A DNA stretch of 64,000 nt. Source: Bradyrhizobium sp. 141 (lineage in GTDB: Bacteria > Pseudomonadota > Alphaproteobacteria > Rhizobiales > Xanthobacteraceae). The position numbers and the translations under genes were made by a program. Of the stretch, positions 56,287 to 64,000 are shown in pieces (the first letter of the stretch is position 1; the number at the start of each line of letters is the position of its first letter). The notes below the pieces were generated by a model. The model worked only from the letters and a program-made list of their open reading frames with translations, searched no databases and was not told the DNA's origin. The stretch covers positions 1 through 64,000 of the forward strand of contig NZ_JADPKR010000045.1 in the NCBI RefSeq assembly GCF_023074055.1, written 5' to 3'.

Positions 56287-56967
56287 ATGACTTCGCGCGA
56301 CTCCGCTCCGTCTGAAATCACACCGGCCGTGCTGCTGCGCGCCTATGCCTGCGGCATCTTCCCGATGGCGGAAAGCGCCGACGATCCGACCCTGTTCTGG
56401 GTCGAGCCGGAGTTGCGCGGCGTCATCCCCCTCGATGGGTTTCGCGTGGCCTCGCGGCTCGCGCGCACCGTGCGCTCGGATGTGTTTCGCGTAACCGTCA
56501 ACACCGCGTTCAGGGCGACCATCGCCGGCTGCGCCGCGCCGCAGGTTGGCCGTGAGGACACCTGGATCAACAAGCGCATCCGTGACCTCTATGGCGGCCT
56601 GTACGAGCTCGGTCATTGCCACAGTGTCGAGGCCTGGCAGGGCGAGGATCTCGTCGGCGGCCTGTACGGCGTAAGCTTGGGACGGGCCTTCTTCGGCGAG
56701 AGCATGTTCCACACCGCACGCGATGCCTCGAAGGTCGCGCTGGTGCATCTGGTCGCGCGCCTCATCCATGGCGGCTTTGAGCTGCTCGATACCCAATATG
56801 TCACGGAACACCTGAAGAGCTTTGGCGCGGCAGAGATCTCGCGGCGGCGCTACACCGCACTGCTCGACAAGGCGCTCGCCGGCGAGCCCGGCGATTTCCT
56901 CAGGCTCTCGCCCGGTGACGCGATTCCGGGCGCACGCGCGCTCGAGATCATCGCCTCGCGACAATAA
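56287..56967 (+). CDS. aat: Leucyl/phenylalanyl-tRNA-protein transferase
   Basis: A 226-residue enzyme that adds Leu or Phe to N-terminal Arg or Lys, marking proteins for ClpAP under the N-end rule. [38 protein letters not shown] (split: [22 protein letters not shown]) and [18 protein letters not shown] are family signatures. The ATG at 56287 fits; a TTG 9 nt earlier is not needed. Confidence 0.95.
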   Translation: MTSRDSAPSEITPAVLLRAYACGIFPMAESADDPTLFWVEPELRGVIPLDGFRVASRLARTVRSDVFRVTVNTAFRATIAGCAAPQVGREDTWINKRIRDLYGGLYELGHCHSVEAWQGEDLVGGLYGVSLGRAFFGESMFHTARDASKVALVHLVARLIHGGFELLDTQYVTEHLKSFGAAEISRRRYTALLDKALAGEPGDFLRLSPGDAIPGARALEIIASRQ

Positions 56968-56979
56968 TGGACAGCTGGG

Positions 56980-57058
56980 TTAGCGGCCGAACCCCGGGGG
57001 ATTGGCCTAGCGGCCAAACCCGGCGGGATTTGGCCTAACGGCCAAACCCGGGGATGCC
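56980..57058 (-). repeat. Three tandem copies of the DUF2155 gene's last codons with stops
   Basis: Read on the minus strand, 57035-57058 encodes Gly-Ile-Pro-Gly-Phe-Gly-Arg-stop, the real gene end. The segments 57007-57030 and 56980-57003 would encode Asn-Pro-Ala-Gly-Phe-Gly-Arg-stop and Asn-Pro-Pro-Gly-Phe-Gly-Arg-stop. Period is 27-28 bp. Two hairpins span the copy junctions: TTTGGCC-TAAC-GGCCAAA (57029-57046) and TTGGCC-TAGC-GGCCAA (57002-57017), with a stop codon in each loop. Confidence 0.85.
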
Positions 57059-58069
57059 GAACAGACCTGGCCGCTGCTCCGGCGGCGGGGGCGGCGGCGG
57101 TGCCGGTTGCTGCTGCTGGATCGGCGGCAAGGGCTGCGGCGGACGCTGCTGGACCTGCTTGGGCGCGGCCTTCTTCTGCGCGGGCGGCGGTGGCGCGGGC
57201 TTGGTCGCTGGGTCTGGCGCGGCGGTCGCAATGGTCTGCTGCGGCTCTTTGCAGTCGGTGAGCCAGATGTCGTAGATCGGATGCTCGACACCGTGCAGAC
57301 CGGGGCTCGCGGCATACATCCAGCCCGAAAAGATGCGCTTCACCTCGCCCTGCAAGGTGATCTCGTCGACCTCGACGAAGGCGTCGGTGTTGGTGGCCTC
57401 CGTCGCCGGCCGCGTGTAGCAGGCGTCGGTCTTGACGCGCAGCGCGCCGAACTGGACCGTCTCGCCGATCTCCTCGTCGAAATTGATGATGCGCCCGGTG
57501 ATCTTGTCGAGACCGGAGAAGGTCGCCTTCTTGTTCACGATCTTCTGGGCCGGCGGTTCGGTGACGACCTCGTCACCCGGCTGCAGGCTCGCCGGGGTCT
57601 GCGGCACGGCACCCGGAGCGCCCTTCTGCTGGGGCTGGCGCTGACCGGGCGCACCCGGGGCTCCCGGCGGACCGGGCGGCGCAATCGCCGCGGAGGGCGG
57701 CTGGTTCGGCGGCGCGACGGTGGAGCCCGGCGGTGGCGCCAGCGGCTGGGTCTCGACCGGCCCGGGCATCACATTCCCCTGCCGCCCTGGCGGCGGAGGC
57801 ATCGGGCGCGACGGCAGCACACGGCCTTGCGGCGGCAGCTCCGGCACCTCTTCGTCGTCGTCGGGAATCTGCTGCGGTTGCGGCTGGCCACGCGGAATGT
57901 TGCCGGGCGGCCGCAGCGGCGGCGGATCGGAAAAGATCGTGCCGATCTGCGCCTGCGCCGGTGTCGCAACCGTCAGTGCGGTGGCGGCCAAAAGCGCCGC
58001 AAGACCTGTCAGGGTAATGGTTCGAAACATCTCGCGCGGCTTCAACAGCGAATCGGGCTTGTTGGACAT
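57035..58069 (-). CDS. DUF2155-domain exported proline-rich protein
   Basis: A 344-residue envelope protein. The signal peptide (MFRTITLTGLAALLAATAL) ends ATPAQAQ. Residues about 45-170 are Pro/Gln/Gly-rich. The DUF2155 domain (about 180-275) has two conserved cysteines, in VKTDACYTRP and IWLTDCKEP, and SGWMYAASPGLHGVEHPIYD. A Pro/Gln-rich tail ends GLFGIPGFGR. The domain is widespread in alphaproteobacteria with no firm function. The start could be 58069 or, more simply for the signal peptide, 58030. The tail and stop are tandemly duplicated downstream. Confidence 0.88.
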   Translation of the reverse strand: MSNKPDSLLKPREMFRTITLTGLAALLAATALTVATPAQAQIGTIFSDPPPLRPPGNIPRGQPQPQQIPDDDEEVPELPPQGRVLPSRPMPPPPGRQGNVMPGPVETQPLAPPPGSTVAPPNQPPSAAIAPPGPPGAPGAPGQRQPQQKGAPGAVPQTPASLQPGDEVVTEPPAQKIVNKKATFSGLDKITGRIINFDEEIGETVQFGALRVKTDACYTRPATEATNTDAFVEVDEITLQGEVKRIFSGWMYAASPGLHGVEHPIYDIWLTDCKEPQQTIATAAPDPATKPAPPPPAQKKAAPKQVQQRPPQPLPPIQQQQPAPPPPPPPEQRPGLFGIPGFGR

Positions 58070-58278
58070 TCTACAGGGGTTACCGCCGCTCGCAGGCCCT
58101 CCGGTTAACACGGCGAATACGGCGGGGGAAGGGCGGCAACCCCGCCCTTCCCGGCCCCGTCTGGCCAGACCGGCGCCCGAATGGGATAGTCGATCGCCCC
58201 TCCCGGGGATGCGAGGCGGACAGCGCCTTCCGAAAACGACGTCCAACCCTGACCGGAAACCCCGAGAGACCGCCAGCC

Positions 58279-59226
58279 ATGCCCGTTGTGCTCGATCCCG
58301 ATGCCGCCGCCGTCTACAGGGCCTTCCAGGACGCCGGCCGCCCCGCCTACGAGACCCTGACCGCCCTGGAAGCGCGCGCCTATTATTCGCAGGCGCGCTT
58401 TGCCACCAACCCCGAGCCGCCGGAACTCGCCCGCGTCGCAGAGCTTGCGATCCCGGCGCCGCACGGCACGATTCCCGCACGCATCTACGTGCCCAGGGAA
58501 CCGCGCCGACATGACGGCCTGTCGCCGGCGCTGGTGTTCTTCCATGGCGGCGGCTGGGTGATCGGCGATCTCGACTCTCACGACGTCGTCTGCCGTCAGC
58601 TTGCAATCGAAGGCGCGCTGATCGTGATCTCGGTCGACTATCGCCTCGCGCCCGAGCACAAATTTCCCGCCGCCATTGAGGACGCCATCGCCGCAACCAC
58701 ATGGGTTGCAGCCAACGCGCGCGAGCTCGGCATCGACGCCTCGCGCCTGTCGATCGGCGGCGACAGTGCCGGTGGCAATCTCGCCGCGGTCGTGGCGCTG
58801 GCCGCGCGCGACGGCGATGGCCCTGCGCTCGCGGGCCAGGTGCTGATCTATCCGGCGACCGATTTCGCCATGACCCACGGCTCCCACAGCGAGCCTGAGA
58901 CCAGCGTGTTGCTGACGCATTCGGTGATCCGCTGGTTCCGCGACCACTACCTCAATGGCGCCGCCGACATCCATGATTGGCGCGCTTCGCCGGCGCGTGC
59001 GCAAAACCTTGCCGGCCTGCCGCCGGCCTATGTGCTGACAGCAGGCGCCGATCCCCTGCGCGACGAAGGCGGCGAATATGCCGGGCGGCTCAACCAAGCC
59101 GGCGTGCCCGTGACCACCAAGCACTATCCCGGCCAGTTCCACGGCTTCTTCACGATGGGCAAGCTGTTGCGAGAGGCCAACGTCGCCGTGCGCGAGATCG
59201 GCGCGTGGTTGAAGGGATTGGGCTGA
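58279..59226 (+). CDS. Alpha/beta hydrolase of the hormone-sensitive lipase family
   Basis: A 315-residue esterase. The oxyanion motif is HGGGW (His89-Trp93), the nucleophile is Ser163 in GDSAGG, and the acid and histidine are in AGADPLRDEG and YPGQFHGFF. These place it in the HSL (family IV) esterases, which act on short-chain acyl esters. Its substrate is unknown. A BASS-type transporter gene follows 13 bp later, so the two probably form an operon. Confidence 0.9.
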   Translation: MPVVLDPDAAAVYRAFQDAGRPAYETLTALEARAYYSQARFATNPEPPELARVAELAIPAPHGTIPARIYVPREPRRHDGLSPALVFFHGGGWVIGDLDSHDVVCRQLAIEGALIVISVDYRLAPEHKFPAAIEDAIAATTWVAANARELGIDASRLSIGGDSAGGNLAAVVALAARDGDGPALAGQVLIYPATDFAMTHGSHSEPETSVLLTHSVIRWFRDHYLNGAADIHDWRASPARAQNLAGLPPAYVLTAGADPLRDEGGEYAGRLNQAGVPVTTKHYPGQFHGFFTMGKLLREANVAVREIGAWLKGLG

Positions 59227-59239
59227 AACGCCGTTCCGC

Positions 59240-60235
59240 ATGGCTTCTCCGCTCCAATCCGTCGTCGCCCTCCCGCTGCGCGCGCTGATCTGGCTCGGCA
59301 GCCAAGGTACACGCGGCGTAGCCGCCGTCGTGTTCATCGCGGCCGCGGTGCCACCGCTCGGCGCATTGCTGCGTCCCTATCTCACCGAGGCAATCCTCTG
59401 CCTGCTCTGCATCTCTTTCATGCGGGTCGATCTGGCGGCCCTCTATAGCCATCTGCGCCGACCGGCGCTGGTTGCAACTGCCACGGCCTGGACCACGATC
59501 GGCGTGCCGCTGATCGTCGGACTGATCGCGCACGCAACCGGGCTCACGGCTCGCGCGCCCGGGCTTTCGCTCGCGCTGATGCTCCAGAGCATGGCCTCAC
59601 CGATGATGGCCTCCCCGGCCCTCGCCGCGCTGATGGGTCTCGATGCCACGCTCGTGCTGATCACGCTGGTGACCTCGACCGCGCTGGTGCCCTTCACGGC
59701 ATCGATGTTCGCGGGCATCTTCCTCGGCGACATGCTGAGCATCACACCGCTGACGCTGGGCCTGAAACTGCTCGGCATCCTCGCAGCATCGCTGCTGGCC
59801 GCCACAGTCATCCGATGGACCTTCGGCGCGGAGGCGATCCAGCGTCACAAGACGCCGATCGACGGTCTCAACATCATCATCCTCTTCATCTTCGCGGCCG
59901 CGATCATGGGCGACGTCGTGAGCGACCTCCTTGCACAGCCGATGTTCACGATCGGCCTCGCAGCTCTGTCCTTCGCGATCTACTTCACCCTGCTCGCGAT
60001 CACCACGCTGCTGTTCCGCCGCATCGGCACCGAGCGCGCGCTGGCACTCGGGCTGATGGTGTCACAGCGCAATCTCGGCCTGATGCTGGCGGCAACGGCC
60101 GGCGCATTGCCGCCCACCACCTGGCTCTATTTCGCGATGACGCAGTTTCCGATTCACCTCGCGCCATACATGCTGATGCCGATCGCGCGGCACTTGACGC
60201 TACGCGGACGTGTCGAGCGGGGCGGCGGCAAATAG
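59240..60235 (+). CDS. Bile-acid:sodium-symporter-like (BASS) membrane transporter
   Basis: A 331-residue protein with about nine to ten helices. ALMLQSMASPMMASPALAAL and ALGLMVSQRNLGLMLAATAG resemble the two crossover helices of the BASS/arsenite-permease fold. The function may be sodium-driven uptake or export of an organic anion. It is likely co-transcribed with the esterase. The assignment rests on topology and two motifs, so it is tentative. Confidence 0.65.
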   Translation: MASPLQSVVALPLRALIWLGSQGTRGVAAVVFIAAAVPPLGALLRPYLTEAILCLLCISFMRVDLAALYSHLRRPALVATATAWTTIGVPLIVGLIAHATGLTARAPGLSLALMLQSMASPMMASPALAALMGLDATLVLITLVTSTALVPFTASMFAGIFLGDMLSITPLTLGLKLLGILAASLLAATVIRWTFGAEAIQRHKTPIDGLNIIILFIFAAAIMGDVVSDLLAQPMFTIGLAALSFAIYFTLLAITTLLFRRIGTERALALGLMVSQRNLGLMLAATAGALPPTTWLYFAMTQFPIHLAPYMLMPIARHLTLRGRVERGGGK

Positions 60236-60465
60236 CGGCCACCTAAGCTTGTCCTCATTATCCGGAATGTCTGCTTTCGAAGGCAAATCGGACAGGCGGT
60301 CCCCTCGCAATGCCACCCCGTGACCGGAAATGCGAGAGATCGGACACTCACCCTCTAGCTCGTCTGATACGGATAACCGGATCTCGCGCTGGCCGCCAAT
60401 TTCGTGTCTGCCCCGCCGAAAAAGGGTAGAGTGCCCGCAGGGGGTCACACCCGTGGAGCAACAAC
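60236..60465. other. Intergenic region, no gene seen
   Basis: About 230 bp between the transporter and the small acidic gene. Short frames on both strands show no known motifs. It contains AATGTCTGCTTTCG near 60267, similar to degraded repeats elsewhere in the window. Confidence 0.3.
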
Positions 60466-60645
60466 ATGACCCTACTCCCCGAGCGGGTTCCCGCTAAGAT
60501 CGACCGGCATATCTTCGCGATCATGACCAAGGCGATGCCGCCCCGAGATCCTGATGACGACGAAGAGGATGAGGAGGAGGAGCAAAACGATGAAGAGAAC
60601 GAAACCGATCAACCGCCGGTCGTCCGCGAGCCGGACGAGGACTGA
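60466..60645 (+). CDS. Small very acidic protein, 59 residues
   Basis: I do not recognise this protein. It starts MTLLPERVPAKIDRHIFAIM, a short possible helix, then switches to a run of Asp and Glu (DPDDDEEDEEEEQNDEENE) and ends PPVVREPDED. GGAG lies 8 nt upstream of the ATG. About half the second part is acidic. It could be a metal or histone-like-protein binder, or an anti-factor that mimics DNA; all of that is guesswork. A small membrane-protein gene follows on the same strand. Confidence 0.55.
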   Translation: MTLLPERVPAKIDRHIFAIMTKAMPPRDPDDDEEDEEEEQNDEENETDQPPVVREPDED

Positions 60646-60823
60646 GCAGGACGCTTAGACGTCGCCTGGCTTTGCGACTGCGATCTCCAGGCTACGTGGC
60701 GGCGCGCTGGTGCGTCCGGCGGCCTTCAAGGGCGGTCTGAATCCGAGAGCAGCAGCAGACGCTGAATGGACCGCAGTTCTCGGCGGAGTAACCTATCGGC
60801 GTCCGCGGGTAGAGGAGGTGAGC

Positions 60824-61051
60824 ATGACTCTCGTATGGCTTGGTGTGCTCCTTGTTTTCGGCGGCTTACTCCAAATGGCGTTCCAGCCCATCTGGCGAGG
60901 CCGATTCAGCGGTGGAAGGTGGCTTCGCTCCGGGCGTGACACGCTGGAGCCCGAAAGGCCAGGCAGCGGCTTCGGCATCAAATCGAACTGGCCTGGACTT
61001 GTAATGGTCGCGCTCGGGGGCGCTTTCTTGCTGGCCGGAGCTGCCATCTGA
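60824..61051 (+). CDS. Small two-helix membrane protein, 75 residues
   Basis: I do not recognise a family. It has one hydrophobic helix at the start (MTLVWLGVLLVFGGLLQMAF), a basic loop (WRGRFSGGRWLRSGRD), and a second helix at the end (LVMVALGGAFLLAGAAI). AGAGGAGGTG just before the ATG is a very strong ribosome site, which supports expression. The 178 bp between it and the acidic gene show no other feature. Confidence 0.65.
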   Translation: MTLVWLGVLLVFGGLLQMAFQPIWRGRFSGGRWLRSGRDTLEPERPGSGFGIKSNWPGLVMVALGGAFLLAGAAI

Positions 61052-61238
61052 GTCGAAACGCAGGTCTCGGGCGTTGCCCGTTATCTACCGCGCCGATGTG
61101 CCAGATTCTGTTCATGGCCCGCGCGCAAAGTCTGGACAAACCGCCAATCCCTTCGCGGACATTCGCCTATGCAACGTCGATGTCCACTTTGTGGCAACGC
61201 CGACACGCTATCCCGCGCACTCCGGATTGACACACACC

Positions 61239-62177
61239 CTACCCCGTCCGCGCCGCGCGCCGCAGCGCTTGCGGCGGCTGGCCGAAGGCGCGGATGAAGG
61301 CGCGCCGCATCCGCTCGGGGTCGCCGAAACCGGTCGCCTCCGCGACCAGCTCGATCCCCTCGCGCGAGGACTGCACGCGCTCGCGTGCGACTTCGAGCCG
61401 GAGCCGCTCGATCGCCTTCGAGGGCGTCGTGCCGGTCTCGGCGGCGAAGGCGCGGGCAAAATGCCGCGCGCTCATGCCGGCGCGATCGGCGAGGTCCTCC
61501 ACCGTCAGCGGCGCGTCGAGATTTTCGCGCGCCCAGGACAACAGCGCGCCGAAGCGGCCGTTCGGCGTCTTCAATTCCAGTAGCGAGGAAAACTGCGACT
61601 GGCCGCCGCTGCGGCGATGATACAGCACGAGGTGGCGTGCCGTCTGTTGCGCGATCTCCTCGCCCTGATCCTCGGTGACCATCGCGAGTGCCAGATCGAT
61701 GCCCGCGGTGATGCCGGCCGACGTCCAGACATTGCCGTCGCGGGTGAAAATCTGGTCCGGCTCGAACTTCACCTTCGGATAGCGCGCGACAAAATCGCGC
61801 GTCCGGCCCCAATGCGTGGTGGCGCGGCGGCCGTCGAGCAGACCCGCCTCGGCGAGCACATAGGCGCCCGAGCAGACGCTCGCGACCCGCACGCCGCGCC
61901 GCGCCAGCCGCTGCACGAAGGCGCGTGTGACCTCGCAGCGCGCGGCATCCGCGACGCCCGCGCCGCCCGCGACCACCAACGTCGTGATCGCATTCGCCGA
62001 CTTGAAATCACGCGCCATCATCTCGACGCCCGACGAGCTGCGCACCGGCCCGGCATTCAGCGCCAGCACGCGGAGCGCAAGCGGCTTGCCGGCGCAGCGT
62101 GCCGCGACCTCGAACACCGAGATCGGGCCGGCCGCGTCGAGCAGCTGGAAATCCGGGAAGATCAGGATGCCGATCAT
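61239..62177 (-). CDS. GlxA-family AraC-type regulator with DJ-1/PfpI domain
   Basis: A 312-residue regulator. The N-terminal two thirds are a class I amidotransferase-like DJ-1/PfpI domain (IGILIFPDFQLLDAAGPISV, ASVCSGAYVLAEAGLLDG, THWGRT) used for sensing. The C-terminal third has AraC helix-turn-helix units (VEDLADRAGMSARHFARAF and ELVAEATGFGDPERMRRAF). It is divergent from a PfpI-domain enzyme gene that has the same fold and is probably its target. Confidence 0.92.
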   Translation of the reverse strand: MIGILIFPDFQLLDAAGPISVFEVAARCAGKPLALRVLALNAGPVRSSSGVEMMARDFKSANAITTLVVAGGAGVADAARCEVTRAFVQRLARRGVRVASVCSGAYVLAEAGLLDGRRATTHWGRTRDFVARYPKVKFEPDQIFTRDGNVWTSAGITAGIDLALAMVTEDQGEEIAQQTARHLVLYHRRSGGQSQFSSLLELKTPNGRFGALLSWARENLDAPLTVEDLADRAGMSARHFARAFAAETGTTPSKAIERLRLEVARERVQSSREGIELVAEATGFGDPERMRRAFIRAFGQPPQALRRAARTG

Positions 62178-62183
62178 AGGCTA

Positions 62184-62218
62184 TGTCCGAAATAGAGGGA
62201 ATTACGCCATTTCAGACA
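62184..62218. promoter_or_regulatory. Inverted repeat between the GlxA regulator and PfpI gene
   Basis: TGTCCGAAAT (62184-62193) and ATTTCAGACA (62209-62218) are inverted with 9 of 10 matches, centred 25 bp apart. The site lies between the two divergent starts and is the likely operator of the GlxA-type regulator. Confidence 0.55.
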
Positions 62219-62272
62219 CAAAGGCACCATGCCAGTCTTCGCGCGTCAAGCACATCTTTGGAGGACCTGCCG

Positions 62273-62959
62273 ATGTCGCTACCGCTCCAGATCGGAATCC
62301 TGGTGTTTCCGCGCGTCACCCAGCTCGACTTCACCGGTCCCTTGCAGGTATTTTCCATGGTGCCCGGCGCCCAGCTGCACCTGATCTGGAAGCGGATCGA
62401 GCCGGTGCCGAGCGATTCCGTGCTCATGCTGACGCCGACCACGACGTTCGCGGATTGCCCGCAGCTCGACGTGATCTGTGTGCCCGGCGGCGGCGGCACC
62501 AACGACCTGCTCAACGATGAGGAGGTGCTCGCCTTCCTGCGCAAGCAGGCCGAGGGCGCCAAATACGTCACCTCCGTCTGCACGGGATCGCTGGCGCTCG
62601 GCGCCGCCGGCCTGCTCAAGGGCTACCGCGCCGCGACCCATTGGAGCGCGATGGAGATGCTCGGCCAGTTCGGCGCCACGCCGACCAGGACGCGCGTCTG
62701 CGTCGACCGCAACCGCATCACTGGCGGCGGCGTCACCGCGGGAATCGATTTCGCGCTGACGCTGGTGTCCATCATGATCGATCGCACCACGGCGGAAGCA
62801 ATCCAGCTCCAGATGGAATACAATCCGGCCCCGCCGTTCAATTCGGGCTCGCCCGACACCGCGCCGGCGGAAGTGCTGGCATTGCTGAAGGAGCGCGGCG
62901 CGCAAAACCAGGCGCGGCGGCTCGATGCGGTCAAGCGTGCGGCTGAGCGCGTGATGTAG
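62273..62959 (+). CDS. DJ-1/PfpI protein, isonitrile hydratase-like
   Basis: A 228-residue enzyme of the PfpI/DJ-1 superfamily. The nucleophilic cysteine lies in TSVCTGSLALGAAGLL and the family's early Asp in FPRVTQLDFTGPLQVF; both are key residues in bacterial isonitrile hydratase (InhA), which turns isocyanides into N-formamides. The match to that enzyme is by motif only. The ATG at 62273 has TTGGAGG ahead. It is divergent from a GlxA-type regulator with the same fold. Confidence 0.85.
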   Translation: MSLPLQIGILVFPRVTQLDFTGPLQVFSMVPGAQLHLIWKRIEPVPSDSVLMLTPTTTFADCPQLDVICVPGGGGTNDLLNDEEVLAFLRKQAEGAKYVTSVCTGSLALGAAGLLKGYRAATHWSAMEMLGQFGATPTRTRVCVDRNRITGGGVTAGIDFALTLVSIMIDRTTAEAIQLQMEYNPAPPFNSGSPDTAPAEVLALLKERGAQNQARRLDAVKRAAERVM

Positions 62960-62963
62960 CCCT

Positions 62964-63092
62964 CGTGTCCCGGACGCGGTGCGGCACGCAGTGACGCTCC
63001 GCAGAGCCGGGACCCACGCCACAGGATGCTCTCGGAAACATGGTCCCGGCTCAGCGGCGCAGCGTTACACGCTGCACCGCGTCCGGGACACG
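62964..63092. repeat. Long palindromic repeat, second copy of the family at 641-774
   Basis: It starts CGTGTCCCGGACGCGG and ends CCGCGTCCGGGACACG, inverted arms of about 16 bp, with an inner pair around GAGCCGGGACCC / GGTCCCGGCTC. The right half matches the element near 720-774. Probably non-coding and dispersed. Confidence 0.75.
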
Positions 63093-63112
63093 CCAGGACG
63101 ATGGCAACAGAA

Positions 63113-63142
63113 AAAGGCCGCTCGGTTTCCCAAGCGGCCTTT
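63113..63142. terminator. Terminator-like hairpin
   Basis: AAAGGCCGCT (63113-63122) pairs perfectly with AGCGGCCTTT (63133-63142) around a 10-nt loop, with A-rich and T-rich flanks. It likely ends the PfpI-gene transcript. Confidence 0.7.
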
Positions 63143-63437
63143 CCTGCCTTACGGCGGCTGCACATTTCATCGGGCGATTTCGGAGCTTGCAGACCGGGGG
63201 CCTATCTCCCGATCGAGTCCTGGTCGGCGGCCGCTGCATTTCGGGACAGTCGCGAACTGTTGCCCGAACCGAACGCGATGGTCTCCCATCTCCGTAAGAT
63301 GGGATCATTGAGCCGCATCGCCCGCGTTGGCGCAACGGCCGTGCAACCGCCATCCCCGCTGTTCCCGTTGTCCACAGCAAGGTGCGGCGGATGCGCATGC
63401 ATCCAATTTGACGATGTAGATCGCGGAGGCCGAAAGA
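63143..63437. other. Intergenic region, no gene seen
   Basis: About 295 bp between the terminator and the NDUFA12 stop. A short hairpin CCCATCTCCGTAAGATGGG lies at about 63286-63304. I see no credible reading frame. Confidence 0.35.
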
Positions 63438-63845
63438 CTAGCCAGGCGTCCAGGGCTGATAGTCGCCGGTGGCCTTCGGCCGCTTGCCGCTGGCAAGGGT
63501 CGAGCCCGAGGGACGATAGGCCTTTGCCGTGCCGGTGAGATTGGGCTGGTGCGGCTTTTCCCATTCGCGCGGCTGATAATTGGCCTCGGTCGGCGGCACA
63601 TCGACGACATGATGGATCCAGCCATGCCAGGACGGCGGGATCCGGCTCGCTTCGGCATAGCCGTTATAGACCACCCAGCGCCGCTCGAAGCCGAGGGTCG
63701 GATCGACCGCCCCGCCGCGGGTGCGATAGTAGAGATTGCCCTGCTCGTCCTGGCCGACCAGCTCCCCGTACCGCTTGGTCCAGAGTTGGGTGCCAAAAGT
63801 CTGGCCATTCCACCAGGTGAAGAACTTGAGGAAGAATTGTTTCAT
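63438..63845 (-). CDS. NADH:ubiquinone oxidoreductase accessory subunit NDUFA12
   Basis: A 135-residue accessory subunit of respiratory complex I, an alphaproteobacterial homologue of mitochondrial NDUFA12 (B17.2). FFTWWNGQTFGTQLWTKRYG and RRWVVYNGYAEASRIPPSWH are family signatures, followed by WIHHVVDVPP. The ATG at 63845 is where homology begins. It stands far from other nuo genes, as is usual for this subunit. The 155 bp upstream to the window end carry its promoter but no other gene I can support. Confidence 0.93.
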   Translation of the reverse strand: MKQFFLKFFTWWNGQTFGTQLWTKRYGELVGQDEQGNLYYRTRGGAVDPTLGFERRWVVYNGYAEASRIPPSWHGWIHHVVDVPPTEANYQPREWEKPHQPNLTGTAKAYRPSGSTLASGKRPKATGDYQPWTPG

Positions 63846-64000
63846 GCGGCAAGGGCCCTGCTTCGTCGGGCCCTGATGCCATCCGGGCGGTGAAATGTCC
63901 AGTTCGGCGGAACGTTGGGGCCCTTCCGCAAATGCGCGGCCGCGACACAAAGGCTGCCGCAAATCGGACGCGATCCGTTCATGCCGGGTACAGGGGTCGC

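Noticed and set aside
60200..60448. Minus-strand frame of 82 codons in the gap after the transporter
   Set aside because: It overlaps the transporter end, lacks a ribosome site and matches no family I know; a degraded repeat is a simpler explanation.

Overview
The window looks like ordinary chromosome from an alphaproteobacterium of the Bradyrhizobium group (Nitrobacteraceae). I infer this from the high GC coding bias and from families typical of the group: an Omp25/RopB-type porin, DUF1236 and DUF2155 proteins, an NDUFA12 complex I subunit, a Rhizobiales-type suf cluster, an aroQ-accB-accC run, and several intergenic palindromic repeat families. I found no prophage, transposase, CRISPR array, rRNA or tRNA gene. 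Most of the window is core metabolism and cell envelope genes.

Region by region. 1-7.8 kb: an iron-sulfur assembly block read leftwards (NifS/IscS-type desulfurase, sufB, sufC, sufD, sufS, sufT, sufA), then a TfoX-domain gene. 7.9-14.2 kb: small accessory genes (acyltransferase, a frameshifted LytTR regulator, hydrolase, SDR and AraC pair, SMR pump, glutathione transferase behind three palindromes). 14.2-20.7 kb: anmK, tyrS, an MFS carrier, DoxX and a chemoreceptor. 20.9-27 kb: a giant AsmA/YhdP-like protein, a peroxiredoxin with a basic N-terminal tail, and an M23 peptidase. 27-30.6 kb: an ABC binding-protein gene broken by an in-frame TGA, an EamA transporter and a porin. 30.6-37 kb: a leftward envelope and translation block (amiC-type amidase with a CtrA box, PBP1A, prfB with a classical +1 frameshift site, a dehydrogenase). 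37.6-40.7 kb: RNase E with an extraordinary His/Asp-rich insertion. 40.7-48.5 kb: amidase and D-amino-acid dehydrogenase pair, dctA, bioY, an aminotransferase and a BepA-like M48 protease. 48.5-57 kb: DsbA-like protein, DUF1236 protein, aroQ, accB, accC, a three-gene phosphorelay module and aat. 57-64 kb: DUF2155 protein, esterase, BASS-type transporter, two small proteins, a divergent GlxA regulator/PfpI pair, and NDUFA12.

How the parts work together. The suf block builds and delivers Fe-S clusters. The amidase, PBP1A, M23, AnmK and M48 genes serve wall turnover and outer-membrane quality control. Two promoters fit the EcfG general-stress consensus (GGAAC-N16-CGTT). One precedes the histidine kinase, receiver and REC-HisKA_2 module; the other precedes the DUF1236 gene. 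A stress-controlled signalling module inserted between accC and aat is therefore likely.

The least expected structure is a recurring one. At three unrelated genes for exported proteins (amidase, M48 protease, DUF2155), the last codons plus the stop codon are tandemly duplicated downstream, and the copies form hairpins at or near the stop. The three loci share no sequence, only this architecture. I did not recognise it as a described element.
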